Positions 8,260 through 17,424 of a stretch of 64,000 bases of DNA are shown piece by piece. How positions within the stretch are numbered: position 1 is the first letter of the stretch; each line of letters starts with the position of its first letter. Both the position numbers and the translations under genes were made by a program. The stretch covers positions 62,001 through 126,000 of the forward strand of contig CALQJI020000003.1 of NCBI GenBank assembly GCA_943330855.2, in the 5' to 3' direction. A model generated the notes under the pieces. It saw only the letters and a program-made list of their open reading frames with translations. It had not been told where the DNA came from and searched no databases. This DNA is from Klebsiella pneumoniae (GTDB taxonomy: Bacteria; Verrucomicrobiota; Verrucomicrobiia; Limisphaerales; SXTU01).

Positions 8260-8949
8260 CTACAGCTCGGATTCGTCCTCGGCCTTCAAGGTGGTGATTT
8301 GCGAGGCGCCTTCGAGTGCGGTGATTTCGCTGATCATCTCGTCCGCGCGGGCGGGGTCGCGGAGCATCAGGCGGAACGAAAAGTCGGCACCTTCGTAGCC
8401 TTGGTGCGAGCGCTGGCTGGCGAGGTGAACGCGGCGAGAGTGGCGGTTGAGGAGGTTGCTCAGGTCCATTAACTCGCCGGGCGAACGCGCCCAGTGGAGG
8501 TTCAGGATGAGGTCGTAGCGATGGCGCGCGCCGAAATTCGTGAACCACAGATAAATCATCAGCGCGAAGATGATCAGCGCGCCGACGACGGTGGTGGAGA
8601 ACTTCTGCGTGCCGCAGCCCATGCCGATGAAGATGGACGTGAGCACGAAGGTGGTGTCGAGGGTGTCGCGCAGAATGTTACGGAAGCGCACGATGGCGAA
8701 CACGGCCATCATACCGAACGCCGTGACGATGTTGTTCGACAGCACGGTCATCACCAGCGAGACGATGACGGGGGTGACGACGAGGGCGTTGACGAAGGTG
8801 CGCGAGTAGCTCAGGCCCGCGTGCGTCATCATGTAGGTCCACGCGAGCATCTGCCCGAGGAGGAAGGACAGGAGTAGGCCTAGGATGGTGGCGGGGATGT
8901 TGGGCGGGGCCAGCGACGTATCGCCTTGGAAGAATAACCACTCGTTCAT
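8260..8949 (-). CDS. DUF4956 membrane protein
   Basis: 229 residues from the ATG at 8949 (MNEWLFFQGD). About four transmembrane helices lie in the first 140 residues (IPATILGLLLSFLLGQMLAW, FVNALVVTPVIVSLVMTVL, a Met/Ala/Val-rich segment with AFAIVRFRN, and VVGALIIFALMIYLWF), followed by a cytosolic C-terminal ferredoxin-like domain of about 85 residues. The AIVRFRNxLRD segment between helices is the family hallmark. DUF4956 genes often neighbour polyphosphate polymerase (VTC) and CotH genes, but neither is present here. Transcribed divergently from the prolyl oligopeptidase, with 242 bp between the two starts. Function unknown. Confidence 0.9.
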   Translation of the reverse strand: MNEWLFFQGDTSLAPPNIPATILGLLLSFLLGQMLAWTYMMTHAGLSYSRTFVNALVVTPVIVSLVMTVLSNNIVTAFGMMAVFAIVRFRNILRDTLDTTFVLTSIFIGMGCGTQKFSTTVVGALIIFALMIYLWFTNFGARHRYDLILNLHWARSPGELMDLSNLLNRHSRRVHLASQRSHQGYEGADFSFRLMLRDPARADEMISEITALEGASQITTLKAEDESEL

Positions 8950-9191
8950 GTTATGTATTTGGTTCGGACTGGGTGCTAGGATTAGGATCGGCGCTGGGAT
9001 TGCGAGGAAAAATTCAGGGACAGTCAAGTTTTGCGCACAAACTTCACGAACGGAAAACCCGATGAGCCGCGCTGGGCAGGATTGCATCCGCGTCGCCCGC
9101 GTCGTCCCGGGGGCTAAAGTTATGGGTCCGCGCGCCCTGGGTTGCCATCCACTTGCGTCGTCCGGTGTTTCCGGCACTCTCTGTCGCACGC

Positions 9192-11351
<2,160 letters not shown>

Positions 11352-11449
11352 GGCAGGCTGCGCTCCGAGCAGCATCGTTGCCCTCGCCCTCCATTTGCCC
11401 GGTTTCCGTGGTTGCTTTACCCGGCGGCAAACTGCTTTCCTAATCTCAC

Positions 11450-11983
11450 ATGGCCAGCAGCAGTGTGGGCGAACAACTTCGGAAAGCGCGCGAAACGCGC
11501 CGCTTAACCGTGTCCCAAGTGGCCGATGCCACCAAAATCAAATCCGACCACATCACCGCACTGGAAGAGAGCGACTTCAGTCCGTTCAGTGCGCCGGTCT
11601 ACATCCGCGGCTATACCAAAAATCTCGCCCGCCATTACAATCTCGATGTGCCCAACGTCGTCGCGGACCTCGATGCGGAGCTGGCGCAGACCAAAGAATT
11701 CAGCGAGCCACCCAGCTTGATTCCACGCGAGAAGGGCGTGGTCGACTGGATCACCCTCCAACTTTCCAAGCTAAACCTCCGACTCTTCTTGCCGCTGATC
11801 GCACTCGCGCTAATCGTGTCCCTCCTCGTCTGGGGCTACACCGCGTGGCGTCGCCACCGGTCCGCCGACCCGCTCTCCAACCTAGGCGCTGGCTTTTACA
11901 AAGCGCCGCCGGAAAAGAGCGTCGTCGAGTATCTGCCGTTCCCACCGGGCGCCGTGCCGACGAACGCACCGGCGCAGAGATGA
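11450..11983 (+). CDS. RodZ-like helix-turn-helix membrane protein
   Basis: 177 residues. An N-terminal Cro/C1-type HTH (VGEQLRKARETRRLTVSQVA...KSDHITALEESDF), then the RodZ-typical YIRGYTKNLARHYNLD, a linker, one transmembrane helix (RLFLPLIALALIVSLLVWGY, about residues 110-130) and a short Pro-rich tail. RodZ links MreB to the peptidoglycan machinery in rod-shaped cells; here the periplasmic part is much shorter than in E. coli RodZ. About 137 bp upstream of rimO on the same strand. HTH_25 family membership is firm; a cell-shape role is an inference. Confidence 0.88.
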   Translation: MASSSVGEQLRKARETRRLTVSQVADATKIKSDHITALEESDFSPFSAPVYIRGYTKNLARHYNLDVPNVVADLDAELAQTKEFSEPPSLIPREKGVVDWITLQLSKLNLRLFLPLIALALIVSLLVWGYTAWRRHRSADPLSNLGAGFYKAPPEKSVVEYLPFPPGAVPTNAPAQR

Positions 11984-12008
11984 GCGTCGGATTTCTCAGT
12001 GTTCATTT

Positions 12009-12099
12009 TCCAATGAATGACCAAGCCCCAATGGCCAATGGCAGCCCGAACGCCACGGACCTTCGGGCATCGGGCATTGAGCATTGATTGGTCATCGGT
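12009..12099. repeat. Inverted heptamer repeat (GCATTGA/CCAATGG words)
   Basis: GGGCATC, GGGCATT, GAGCATT, GATTGGT, CATCGGT stand in a row with a 7-base period at 12065-12099. Facing them at 12010-12040 are CAATGAA, TGACCAA, GCCCCAA, TGGCCAA. The two arms are roughly complementary, so the DNA can form a hairpin of heptamer words. It fills the gap before rimO; the frame there extends to a TTG in the repeat. Confidence 0.75.
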
Positions 12100-12120
12100 C
12101 AGTCTTCACCCCTCCGCTTT

Positions 12121-13800
12121 GTGACAGCTAAACCCAAACCCGCCCCCGCCCGCCCCGTGCGCGTCGGCATGATCTCCCTCGGTTGCGCCAAGAACCTCGT
12201 GGACGCCGAGATCATGCTCGGCTCACTCCTCAAGGCCGGCGCGGAGATCACCAACGATGCCGCCACCGCCGACGCCGTCATCGTCAACACCTGCTCGTTT
12301 ATCGACGCCGCGCAGGAGGAGAGCGTGGACGCCATCCTCGAGTCCGTCGCCGTCCGCGAGGCGAACCACCGCGGCCAGGCCATCATCGTCTCCGGCTGCC
12401 TCAGCCAGCGTTTCCGCGAAGAGTTGCCGAAGCTCCTACCCGAGGTGGACGCCTTCATGGGCATCGACCAAGTCGCGCAAGTCGGCGAACTGGTGCGCGA
12501 AGCAATCGAGCGGCGGAAGTCCAAAGTCCAAAGTGCAACGGGGTCCAAAGTCCAAAGTCCAAAGTCCAAAGTCGCCAAGGCCCTCGCCGACTTGGAAAAA
12601 GCCAAGCCCGCCGCTCACGACGTCGACGAATCCCTCCGTGGCAAAGATGCTTTCGGGAAGACGAAAACCGTCCTCACGCCAACCCCATCCCCCCTCTTTT
12701 CCGTCACCGCCCGTCCCATCTACATTCCCGACTACGAGACGCCCCGCTTCCGCCTCACGCCGAAGCATTTCGCCTACGTGAAGATTGCCGAGGGCTGCAA
12801 CCACCCGTGCAGCTTCTGCATCATCCCCCGGATGCGCGGCAGCCACCGCAGCCGCACGCAGGCCGACATAGTCGCGGAAGCCAAGGCGCTGATTAAAGAC
12901 GGCGTGAAGGAGTTGAACCTCATCTCCCAAGACTCGACCTACTACGGTCTCGACCTCCGCGCCAACCACACGCGCACCATCTCTTCACCGGAGAAGTTCC
13001 GCGCCGCCGCCAGCTCCCTCCCCGCCGATGCCACGACCCTTTGCTCGCTCCTGCGCGAACTGAACGCGCTCAAGGGCGACTTCTGGATTCGCCTGCTTTA
13101 CACGCATCCCGCGCACTGGACCGACGAGCTCATCCAAACCATCTCCGAGTGCCCCAAGGTCGCGCGCTACGTGGACATGCCGCTCCAGCACATCCACGAC
13201 GACATGCTCGCCCGGATGCGCCGCGAGACCAGCGGCCAATACATCCGCGACCTCATCGCCCGCATCCGCGCCGGCGTGCCGGGCATCGCGCTGCGCACCA
13301 CCTTCATCGTCGGCTTCCCCGGCGAGACGGCGGCGGCCTTCGACACGCTGCTGGACTTCATCCGCGAGACGAAGTTCGAGCGCCTCGGTATCTTCGCCTA
13401 CTCGCAGGAGGACGGCACCATCGCCGGCAAGATGACCAGCCAGCTCACCGACAAGGTGAAGCAACGCCGCCGCGAACTCGCGATGGCCGCGCAGCACGGA
13501 GTCGCCCGCTCCGTCTCGGAAACCTTCGTGGGCCGCACGCTCAAAGTGCTGGTCGAGGGCGGGGCCTCCGCCAAAGAACTCCAGGCCGCGAAGGTCGCAT
13601 CGTGGGAGCACGGCCTCATCCGCGAGACCGACGAGCACATGGCCCAGCTCAAGGGCAACTACCTCGTCGCCCGTGGCGAAGCCGACGCGCCAGACATTGA
13701 CGGCCGCGTCTATGTTCGGGGGGTTCTGCCAGTCGGAAAATTTGCCCGGGTCAAAATCGTTGGCCACACAGACTACGACCTCATAGCCGAGCCAGTCTGA
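12121..13800 (+). CDS. rimO: Ribosomal protein S12 methylthiotransferase RimO
   Basis: 559 residues from GTG at 12121 (an upstream TTG at 12088 lies in a repeat). The N-terminal UPF0004 domain has the three cluster cysteines in SLGCAKN, NTCSF and SGCLSQR; the radical SAM domain has CNHPCSFC (Cys226, 230, 233); a TRAM domain ends the protein. It adds a methylthio group to the conserved Asp of S12. Typical RimO is about 430-450 residues; the excess is due to insertions. One (about residues 133-151, SKVQSATGSKVQSPKSKV) is encoded by a heptamer repeat at 12517-12571. A second (after YYGLDL, about residues 280-305) is unusual but not obviously repetitive. The catalytic parts are intact, so the gene is probably functional. 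Confidence 0.95.
   Translation: MTAKPKPAPARPVRVGMISLGCAKNLVDAEIMLGSLLKAGAEITNDAATADAVIVNTCSFIDAAQEESVDAILESVAVREANHRGQAIIVSGCLSQRFREELPKLLPEVDAFMGIDQVAQVGELVREAIERRKSKVQSATGSKVQSPKSKVAKALADLEKAKPAAHDVDESLRGKDAFGKTKTVLTPTPSPLFSVTARPIYIPDYETPRFRLTPKHFAYVKIAEGCNHPCSFCIIPRMRGSHRSRTQADIVAEAKALIKDGVKELNLISQDSTYYGLDLRANHTRTISSPEKFRAAASSLPADATTLCSLLRELNALKGDFWIRLLYTHPAHWTDELIQTISECPKVARYVDMPLQHIHDDMLARMRRETSGQYIRDLIARIRAGVPGIALRTTFIVGFPGETAAAFDTLLDFIRETKFERLGIFAYSQEDGTIAGKMTSQLTDKVKQRRRELAMAAQHGVARSVSETFVGRTLKVLVEGGASAKELQAAKVASWEHGLIRETDEHMAQLKGNYLVARGEADAPDIDGRVYVRGVLPVGKFARVKIVGHTDYDLIAEPV
12517..12571. repeat. In-frame heptamer repeat AAGTCCA in rimO
   Basis: Three AAGTCCA-type units, a divergent unit and four TCCAAAG units follow each other with a strict 7-bp period. 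The 55-bp block is translated within rimO without stops in the linker between the UPF0004 and radical SAM domains. The same word is found at 27255-27330, 30936-30970 and 39255-39289. Confidence 0.9.
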
Positions 13801-13929
13801 AGGACGCATCCCTGCCCGGTCGCTGGGCTCCTAATCAACCACGCGTCCGGCCCGCCGGATGTTCACTGCGAAATAGCCATTTGGCATTCGCAATTCGACA
13901 TTGCCACTCGCCCCCGCCTACGCTTGCGG

Positions 13930-14142
13930 ATGGACACGACCGTTGACACCCGGCTCCAGAAGCTCGAATCCGCCCTCGCGCACATGGAGTATCAACACGA
14001 ACAGCTCAACCAAGTCGTGGTGGAACAAGCCCGCATCCTGGCCCGGCTCCAGAAGGAAATCGCACGAGCCTCCGACGCAATGGAAAATCAGGAGCTCGAG
14101 CGCATCCGTTCCAACAACCAGAAGCCGCCGCACTATCAGTAG
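13930..14142 (+). CDS. slyX: SlyX family protein
   Basis: 70 residues from the ATG at 13930, predicted as one coiled coil: LQKLESALAHMEYQHEQLNQVVVEQ...ILARLQKEI, ending in the family's PPHY motif (KPPHYQ). The length agrees with SlyX (about 70). Function poorly known. Downstream of rimO by about 130 bp; a palindromic repeat separates it from the convergent tsaB. Confidence 0.85.
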   Translation: MDTTVDTRLQKLESALAHMEYQHEQLNQVVVEQARILARLQKEIARASDAMENQELERIRSNNQKPPHYQ

Positions 14143-14151
14143 CCACTTTCC

Positions 14152-14221
14152 GTAGCCGCCGAGGTGAGCAGGCGGAAAGCCATGTCGCACCGGAAGTCCG
14201 CCTCCTCACCTCGGCGGCTAC
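14152..14221. repeat. Palindromic repeat family A, copy 2
   Basis: GTAGCCGCCGAGGTGAGCAG at the left and the inverse CTCCTCACCTCGGCGGCTAC at the right, with about 20 bases in the loop. It lies exactly between the converging slyX and tsaB stop codons; tsaB ends at 14222. The same arrangement is seen for copy 4 at 26603. Confidence 0.9.
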
Positions 14222-14863
14222 TCAGTAAAACTTCGGCGGCGGCGCCTTCACGAAAGTCGTCTCGCGCAGGTAAATAGGCTCCAGCTTTTCGCCCCGCTGA
14301 AAGTCATCGCACCGGGAAGCCAACCGCCCGAGTTCAGCAGCCGAAGGCATCACCAACTTGCTTCCACCAAACGGACACTTCGCATCCGGGCTGACGAGCA
14401 CCTCACCGCCCGCCGCCAGCCCCTCGACGGCCTCGCGTTTGAGCAGGCGCAACGGAGCCGTCTCGTGACAACCATCCGACACAATGTCGTAACTAGCCGA
14501 GTAAAACTCCCCACGCAGCGCATCAATCACCACGGCGACACGTCCGTTCACTCCCGCCGCCTGTGCCGTGGCCGCGAGCACATCCGCGCTGCTGAGGCCG
14601 AGCAGCTTCACCCCGAGCGCGAGCTGCCAGCCTTGAGCCAACGCGATGGCCGAGCGCACGCCCGTGTAGGAACCCGGCCCGCGCCCGAGCGCAACGCACT
14701 CAATCTGCTCACGCTCGACTCCCGCGGCCCGCAGCGCCGACTCGATCAACGCGAAGGGTCCGGGCGTAAGCCCATCGCCTTCGGCAAGGCCGAGCACGCG
14801 CTCCCCTTCCACGACCGCCACGCCGCGTCGGGTGGAGGAGAATTCAAGTGCCAAAATCTTCAT
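14222..14863 (-). CDS. tsaB: tRNA threonylcarbamoyladenosine biosynthesis protein TsaB
   Basis: 213 residues from the ATG at 14863 (MKILALEFSST), ASKHA-fold. Contains the RGPGSYTGVR motif typical of TsaB and the GLSSADVLA segment. It scaffolds TsaD and TsaE for the t6A37 tRNA modification. Its start overlaps the end of tsaE by 20 bp, so the two are likely translationally coupled. An upstream TTG start (14869) is possible. Minus-strand cluster CPBP-thiL-tsaE-tsaB. Confidence 0.95.
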   Translation of the reverse strand: MKILALEFSSTRRGVAVVEGERVLGLAEGDGLTPGPFALIESALRAAGVEREQIECVALGRGPGSYTGVRSAIALAQGWQLALGVKLLGLSSADVLAATAQAAGVNGRVAVVIDALRGEFYSASYDIVSDGCHETAPLRLLKREAVEGLAAGGEVLVSPDAKCPFGGSKLVMPSAAELGRLASRCDDFQRGEKLEPIYLRETTFVKAPPPKFY

Positions 14864-15305
14864 ACTCAATTTGCCGCTGCGTCTCGCTCGGTGCTGAAAT
14901 GGTAACCCACCGCAACCGCCCGCCGCCCATTTGCCTTTCGCCTTTTTCCTTTTGCCTTGAGTCGCCCCACCACCGCTCCGCCCACTCCACCACCGTCACG
15001 CCGCGCGGGGTGAAGAAGTATTCGTCCAGTCCCGCGCCGGCGATTTGCTCGCGGGTGTCGAGCCGGTAGAGGTCGAGGTGGAACAGCGGCACGCGCCCGC
15101 TGGTGTGCTCGTTGACCAGCGCGAAGGTCGGCGAGGCGATCCGCCCCGTGATGCCGAGACCGCGCGCCAGCCCCTTCACCAGTTGCGTCTTGCCCATCCC
15201 GAGATCGCCGCAGAGTGCGATGGTCCAGCCCGGCGCGGCCTCTAGCGCCCACGCCTCACCGAGCGCGGCGGTCTCCTCCGGCGAATTGGTGAGGAGCACT
15301 TTCAT
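14844..15305 (-). CDS. tsaE: tRNA threonylcarbamoyladenosine biosynthesis ATPase TsaE
   Basis: 153 residues from the ATG at 15305 (MKVLLTNSPEET); the frame extends upstream only through a palindromic repeat. A Walker A P-loop GDLGMGKT (about residues 33-40) and the TsaE motifs SPTFALVNEH and HLDLYRL are present. It is the ATPase of the t6A complex. The C-terminal part is odd: SRQKEKGERQMGG comes from a four-unit heptamer repeat (14931-14958) placed in the loop after VVEWAERW, before the last strand. The conserved core is otherwise intact. Confidence 0.95.
   Translation of the reverse strand: MKVLLTNSPEETAALGEAWALEAAPGWTIALCGDLGMGKTQLVKGLARGLGITGRIASPTFALVNEHTSGRVPLFHLDLYRLDTREQIAGAGLDEYFFTPRGVTVVEWAERWWGDSRQKEKGERQMGGGRLRWVTISAPSETQRQIEYEDFGT
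14931..14958. repeat. In-frame heptamer repeat TTGCCTT in tsaE
   Basis: Four units (TTGCCTT, TCGCCTT, TTTCCTT, TTGCCTT) with an exact 7-bp period. On the sense strand they encode Lys/Gln/Arg/Glu-rich residues. A related run lies at 25060-25087 between two genes. Since the period is not a multiple of three, gain or loss of one unit would break this normally essential gene. Confidence 0.88.
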
Positions 15306-15306
15306 G

Positions 15307-15456
15307 AGCCACAGATGGACACAGATGAGCACAGAGCTAGGAAGAGCGGATTCATAAGGAGGGCAGGGAGGCAGGAAGCAAAGTCAGATGGCCGCGTTTG
15401 AGTTCCTGCCTTTCTGCTCTCCTTATAAAATTCCTCATCTGTATCCATCTGTGGCT
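15307..15456. repeat. Long palindrome with AGCCACAGAT ends (family B)
   Basis: AGCCACAGATGGACACAGAT at the left end and ATCTGTATCCATCTGTGGCT at the right end; inside these a second inverted pair (CATAAGGAGGGCAGG against TGCTCTCCTTAT, with GCAGGAA against TTCCTGC) extends the hairpin. It fills the gap between the thiL stop codon (15456-15458) and the tsaE start (15305). Related ends occur at 58596, 61094 and 61681. Confidence 0.88.
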
Positions 15457-16391
15457 TAACTGGCGAAGTGTTCATAGCCGCTCAGGTTCAAGTCGCGCAG
15501 GCCGCGCGCGTCGCTCAGGCGAAGGCCGGGCTGGCTGGTGATCTTGCCGACACACGAGAGTTTTACGCCGGGGAAATGCGCCTTCCACGCGTCCAGCAAC
15601 GGCACAGCGGCTCGGCTGGCGACCGTGAAGAGTAGTTCAAAATCCTCGCCGTCGGTGAGCGCGGCAAGCAGTGGCGGCTTGGCGGCGGCTTCTGCCCGCG
15701 ACTGAAGTTTGGCGGCGCGGCTGATGGGAATGGAACTCGCCAGCAATTCCGCGCCGACTCCACTCGCTTCGAGGATGTGCCGCAGGTCGCCCGAAAGGCC
15801 GTCGCTCAGGTCAATCATCGCGTGGACGGTGAAGCGCTCGGCCAGCCAGCGCGCCTCGGCCAAGCGCGGCTCGAAGTCGAGATGCCGGCCACCCAACGAA
15901 CCGCCGAGCGCGCCGGTGACAAAGATGGCATCCCCCGCCTTTGCGCCGGAGCGCAGCACCTGACGACTGCGCGGCACGGTGCCGAGTAGCGCGATGGAGA
16001 GCAGCAGCCGCTCCGGGTTGGTCGTCGTCTCGCCGCCGACTATGGCCACGCCGTGCTTCCGTGCGAGCGCGTTCATGCCCGCGTAGATGGCTTCGATGCG
16101 TGCGGGGTCGAACTCCTTCGGCAGCGCGAGCGTGACGAGCGCGTGCGTGGGCGTGCCAGCCATCGCAGCGATGTCGCTGAGGCAACGGCCGAGGGCCTTG
16201 TGACCAATTTTTTCCGGCGATGCATCGGCTGTGAAGTGGACGCCCTCGACCACGGCGTCGGTCTTGAAGAGCACGAGGTGATGCGGCAGGCCGAGGTCGA
16301 GCACAGCACAATCGTCACCCGCGCCAGCGACGACGGAGTCGTGAGTGGGCAACGTGGCCTTGAGGCGAGCGATGAGGTCGAATTCTTTCAC
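15456..16391 (-). CDS. thiL: Thiamine-monophosphate kinase ThiL
   Basis: About 311 residues from GTG at 16391 (VKEFDLIARLK); the longer frame to 16490 runs through a half palindrome and has no family similarity. AIR-synthase/ThiL fold with GAGDDCAV, the metal-binding D-A-V-V-E-G-V-H-F block, and LSDIAAMAGTP. It phosphorylates thiamine phosphate to the diphosphate. No TPP riboswitch is visible. It sits between the CPBP protease and tsaE in a likely operon; the gap to tsaE is filled by the palindrome at 15307-15456. Confidence 0.95.
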   Translation of the reverse strand: MKEFDLIARLKATLPTHDSVVAGAGDDCAVLDLGLPHHLVLFKTDAVVEGVHFTADASPEKIGHKALGRCLSDIAAMAGTPTHALVTLALPKEFDPARIEAIYAGMNALARKHGVAIVGGETTTNPERLLLSIALLGTVPRSRQVLRSGAKAGDAIFVTGALGGSLGGRHLDFEPRLAEARWLAERFTVHAMIDLSDGLSGDLRHILEASGVGAELLASSIPISRAAKLQSRAEAAAKPPLLAALTDGEDFELLFTVASRAAVPLLDAWKAHFPGVKLSCVGKITSQPGLRLSDARGLRDLNLSGYEHFAS

Positions 16392-16398
16392 GAGACAA

Positions 16399-16424
16399 GT
16401 AGCCGCCGAGGCGAGGAGGCGGAT
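16399..16424. repeat. Half copy of palindromic repeat family A
   Basis: GTAGCCGCCGAGGCGAGGAG followed by GCGGAT matches the left arm of the family A elements. No right arm is present nearby. It lies directly before the thiL start, between thiL and the CPBP gene. Confidence 0.8.
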
Positions 16425-16446
16425 GGGGAATGGTTCACGGACTGGC

Positions 16447-17184
16447 TCATGGTAACTTGAGGAACTCCCGGAGCTCACGCTGGAAGACAAGGGCGCAATA
16501 GTTCGCCGCGTTAAACAAACTGTGCGTCAAGATGGGCGCAAGCAGGCTGCCGGTGCGCTCGTAGAGGAACACCAGCACCATCGCGAGGAAGGCCAGCGGC
16601 AGAAAGGTCGCCACGTTCGCGTGCGTCAGCGCAAAGAAAAGCGAAGTGCCCCACAGCGCGAGCTGAGGCCAACCACTCTGCTTGATGGCGGGATAGAGGA
16701 TGCCACGAAAGATGATTTCCTCGACCACCGGCGCGCCAAGAATGGCGATGAACGCAAAGAACACACGCTGTTGCAGCGTTTGTGTTTCTTGCAAAGTCTG
16801 CACCACCACCTGCACCTGCGGTTCCACGCTCACACTCTTCATGCCCAGCGCGGAAAGCTGCTGAAGCAGGAGCGCTACCGGCAGCGCGACGAACACCGCA
16901 GCGACCGCGAGACCCACCGTCCGCGGCCAACCCTCCGCGCGAAAGCCAAAGCCTTCCCGCCAGCCGATGCCATGCTCGCGCAGGAAGAGGGCCACGAGCA
17001 GCAACGTGCCGCCGTGCAGCACAATCGAGTTGGTCACGAAGACGAAGAACTTCCCCTCCTGCGTGGCGTAGGCGTCTTTGGGCAACACCGCGCTAGTCAG
17101 GAGCGCGCCAATGGACAGGCAGAAGCACACGCCAAAGAGTAGGCGCAGCAGCGGCTCAGTTTCCCATTTTCGCTCCGGTAACAC
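16447..17184 (-). CDS. CPBP-family intramembrane glutamic protease homologue
   Basis: 245 residues from GTG at 17184. About seven to eight hydrophobic segments. The CPBP (Abi, Rce1-like) motifs are present: EEIIFRG (EExxxR), FALTHAN (FxxxH) and HSLFNA, which carry the catalytic Glu and His residues in Rce1. Homologues process or protect membrane peptides; the substrate is unknown. First gene of the cluster CPBP, thiL, tsaE, tsaB on the minus strand. No ATG is available near the start, so GTG is used. Confidence 0.9.
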   Translation of the reverse strand: MLPERKWETEPLLRLLFGVCFCLSIGALLTSAVLPKDAYATQEGKFFVFVTNSIVLHGGTLLLVALFLREHGIGWREGFGFRAEGWPRTVGLAVAAVFVALPVALLLQQLSALGMKSVSVEPQVQVVVQTLQETQTLQQRVFFAFIAILGAPVVEEIIFRGILYPAIKQSGWPQLALWGTSLFFALTHANVATFLPLAFLAMVLVFLYERTGSLLAPILTHSLFNAANYCALVFQRELREFLKLP

Positions 17185-17291
17185 GGGCGCAGGCTAGTCG
17201 GGGGGCAAAGGGTAGAGAATGAAAAAGGTGGGCGCGGAGCAGTCGGGGTTTGAAGTGCGGCGCGCAAAACGTAGTGGCGGCGCGAAACCTC

Positions 17292-17424
17292 GGTAGGGTG
17301 AGACTCCGTCGAACCCCAACTGCCCTCGCAGGAGGCGCGAGCGTAGCGAACCTCTCGGTTGGCCGTGTCCGAACAAGAATCTCGCTGCGCTCGATTTTGG
17401 GTGCGACGAAGTCTCACCCTACCG
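17292..17424. repeat. Inverted-repeat element family C, copy 1
   Basis: GGTAGGGTGAGACTCCGTCG at the left and the inverse (CGACGAAGTCTCACCCTACC) at the right, with GAGCG-rich interior sequence. Copies lie at 31476-31647 and 39929-40067. The right end overlaps the gyrA 3' end: the last codons and TGA stop of gyrA read GTA GGG TGA, which is the terminal sequence of this element. Confidence 0.88.

Noticed and set aside
12517..12571. CRISPR array at tandem repeats
   Set aside because: Units are 7 bp with no spacers and lie in coding sequence; there is no cas gene in the window.
15307..15456. Insertion sequence or MITE with target duplication
   Set aside because: Long inverted ends are present, but I see no transposase and no clear flanking direct repeat, so it is recorded as a palindromic repeat only.
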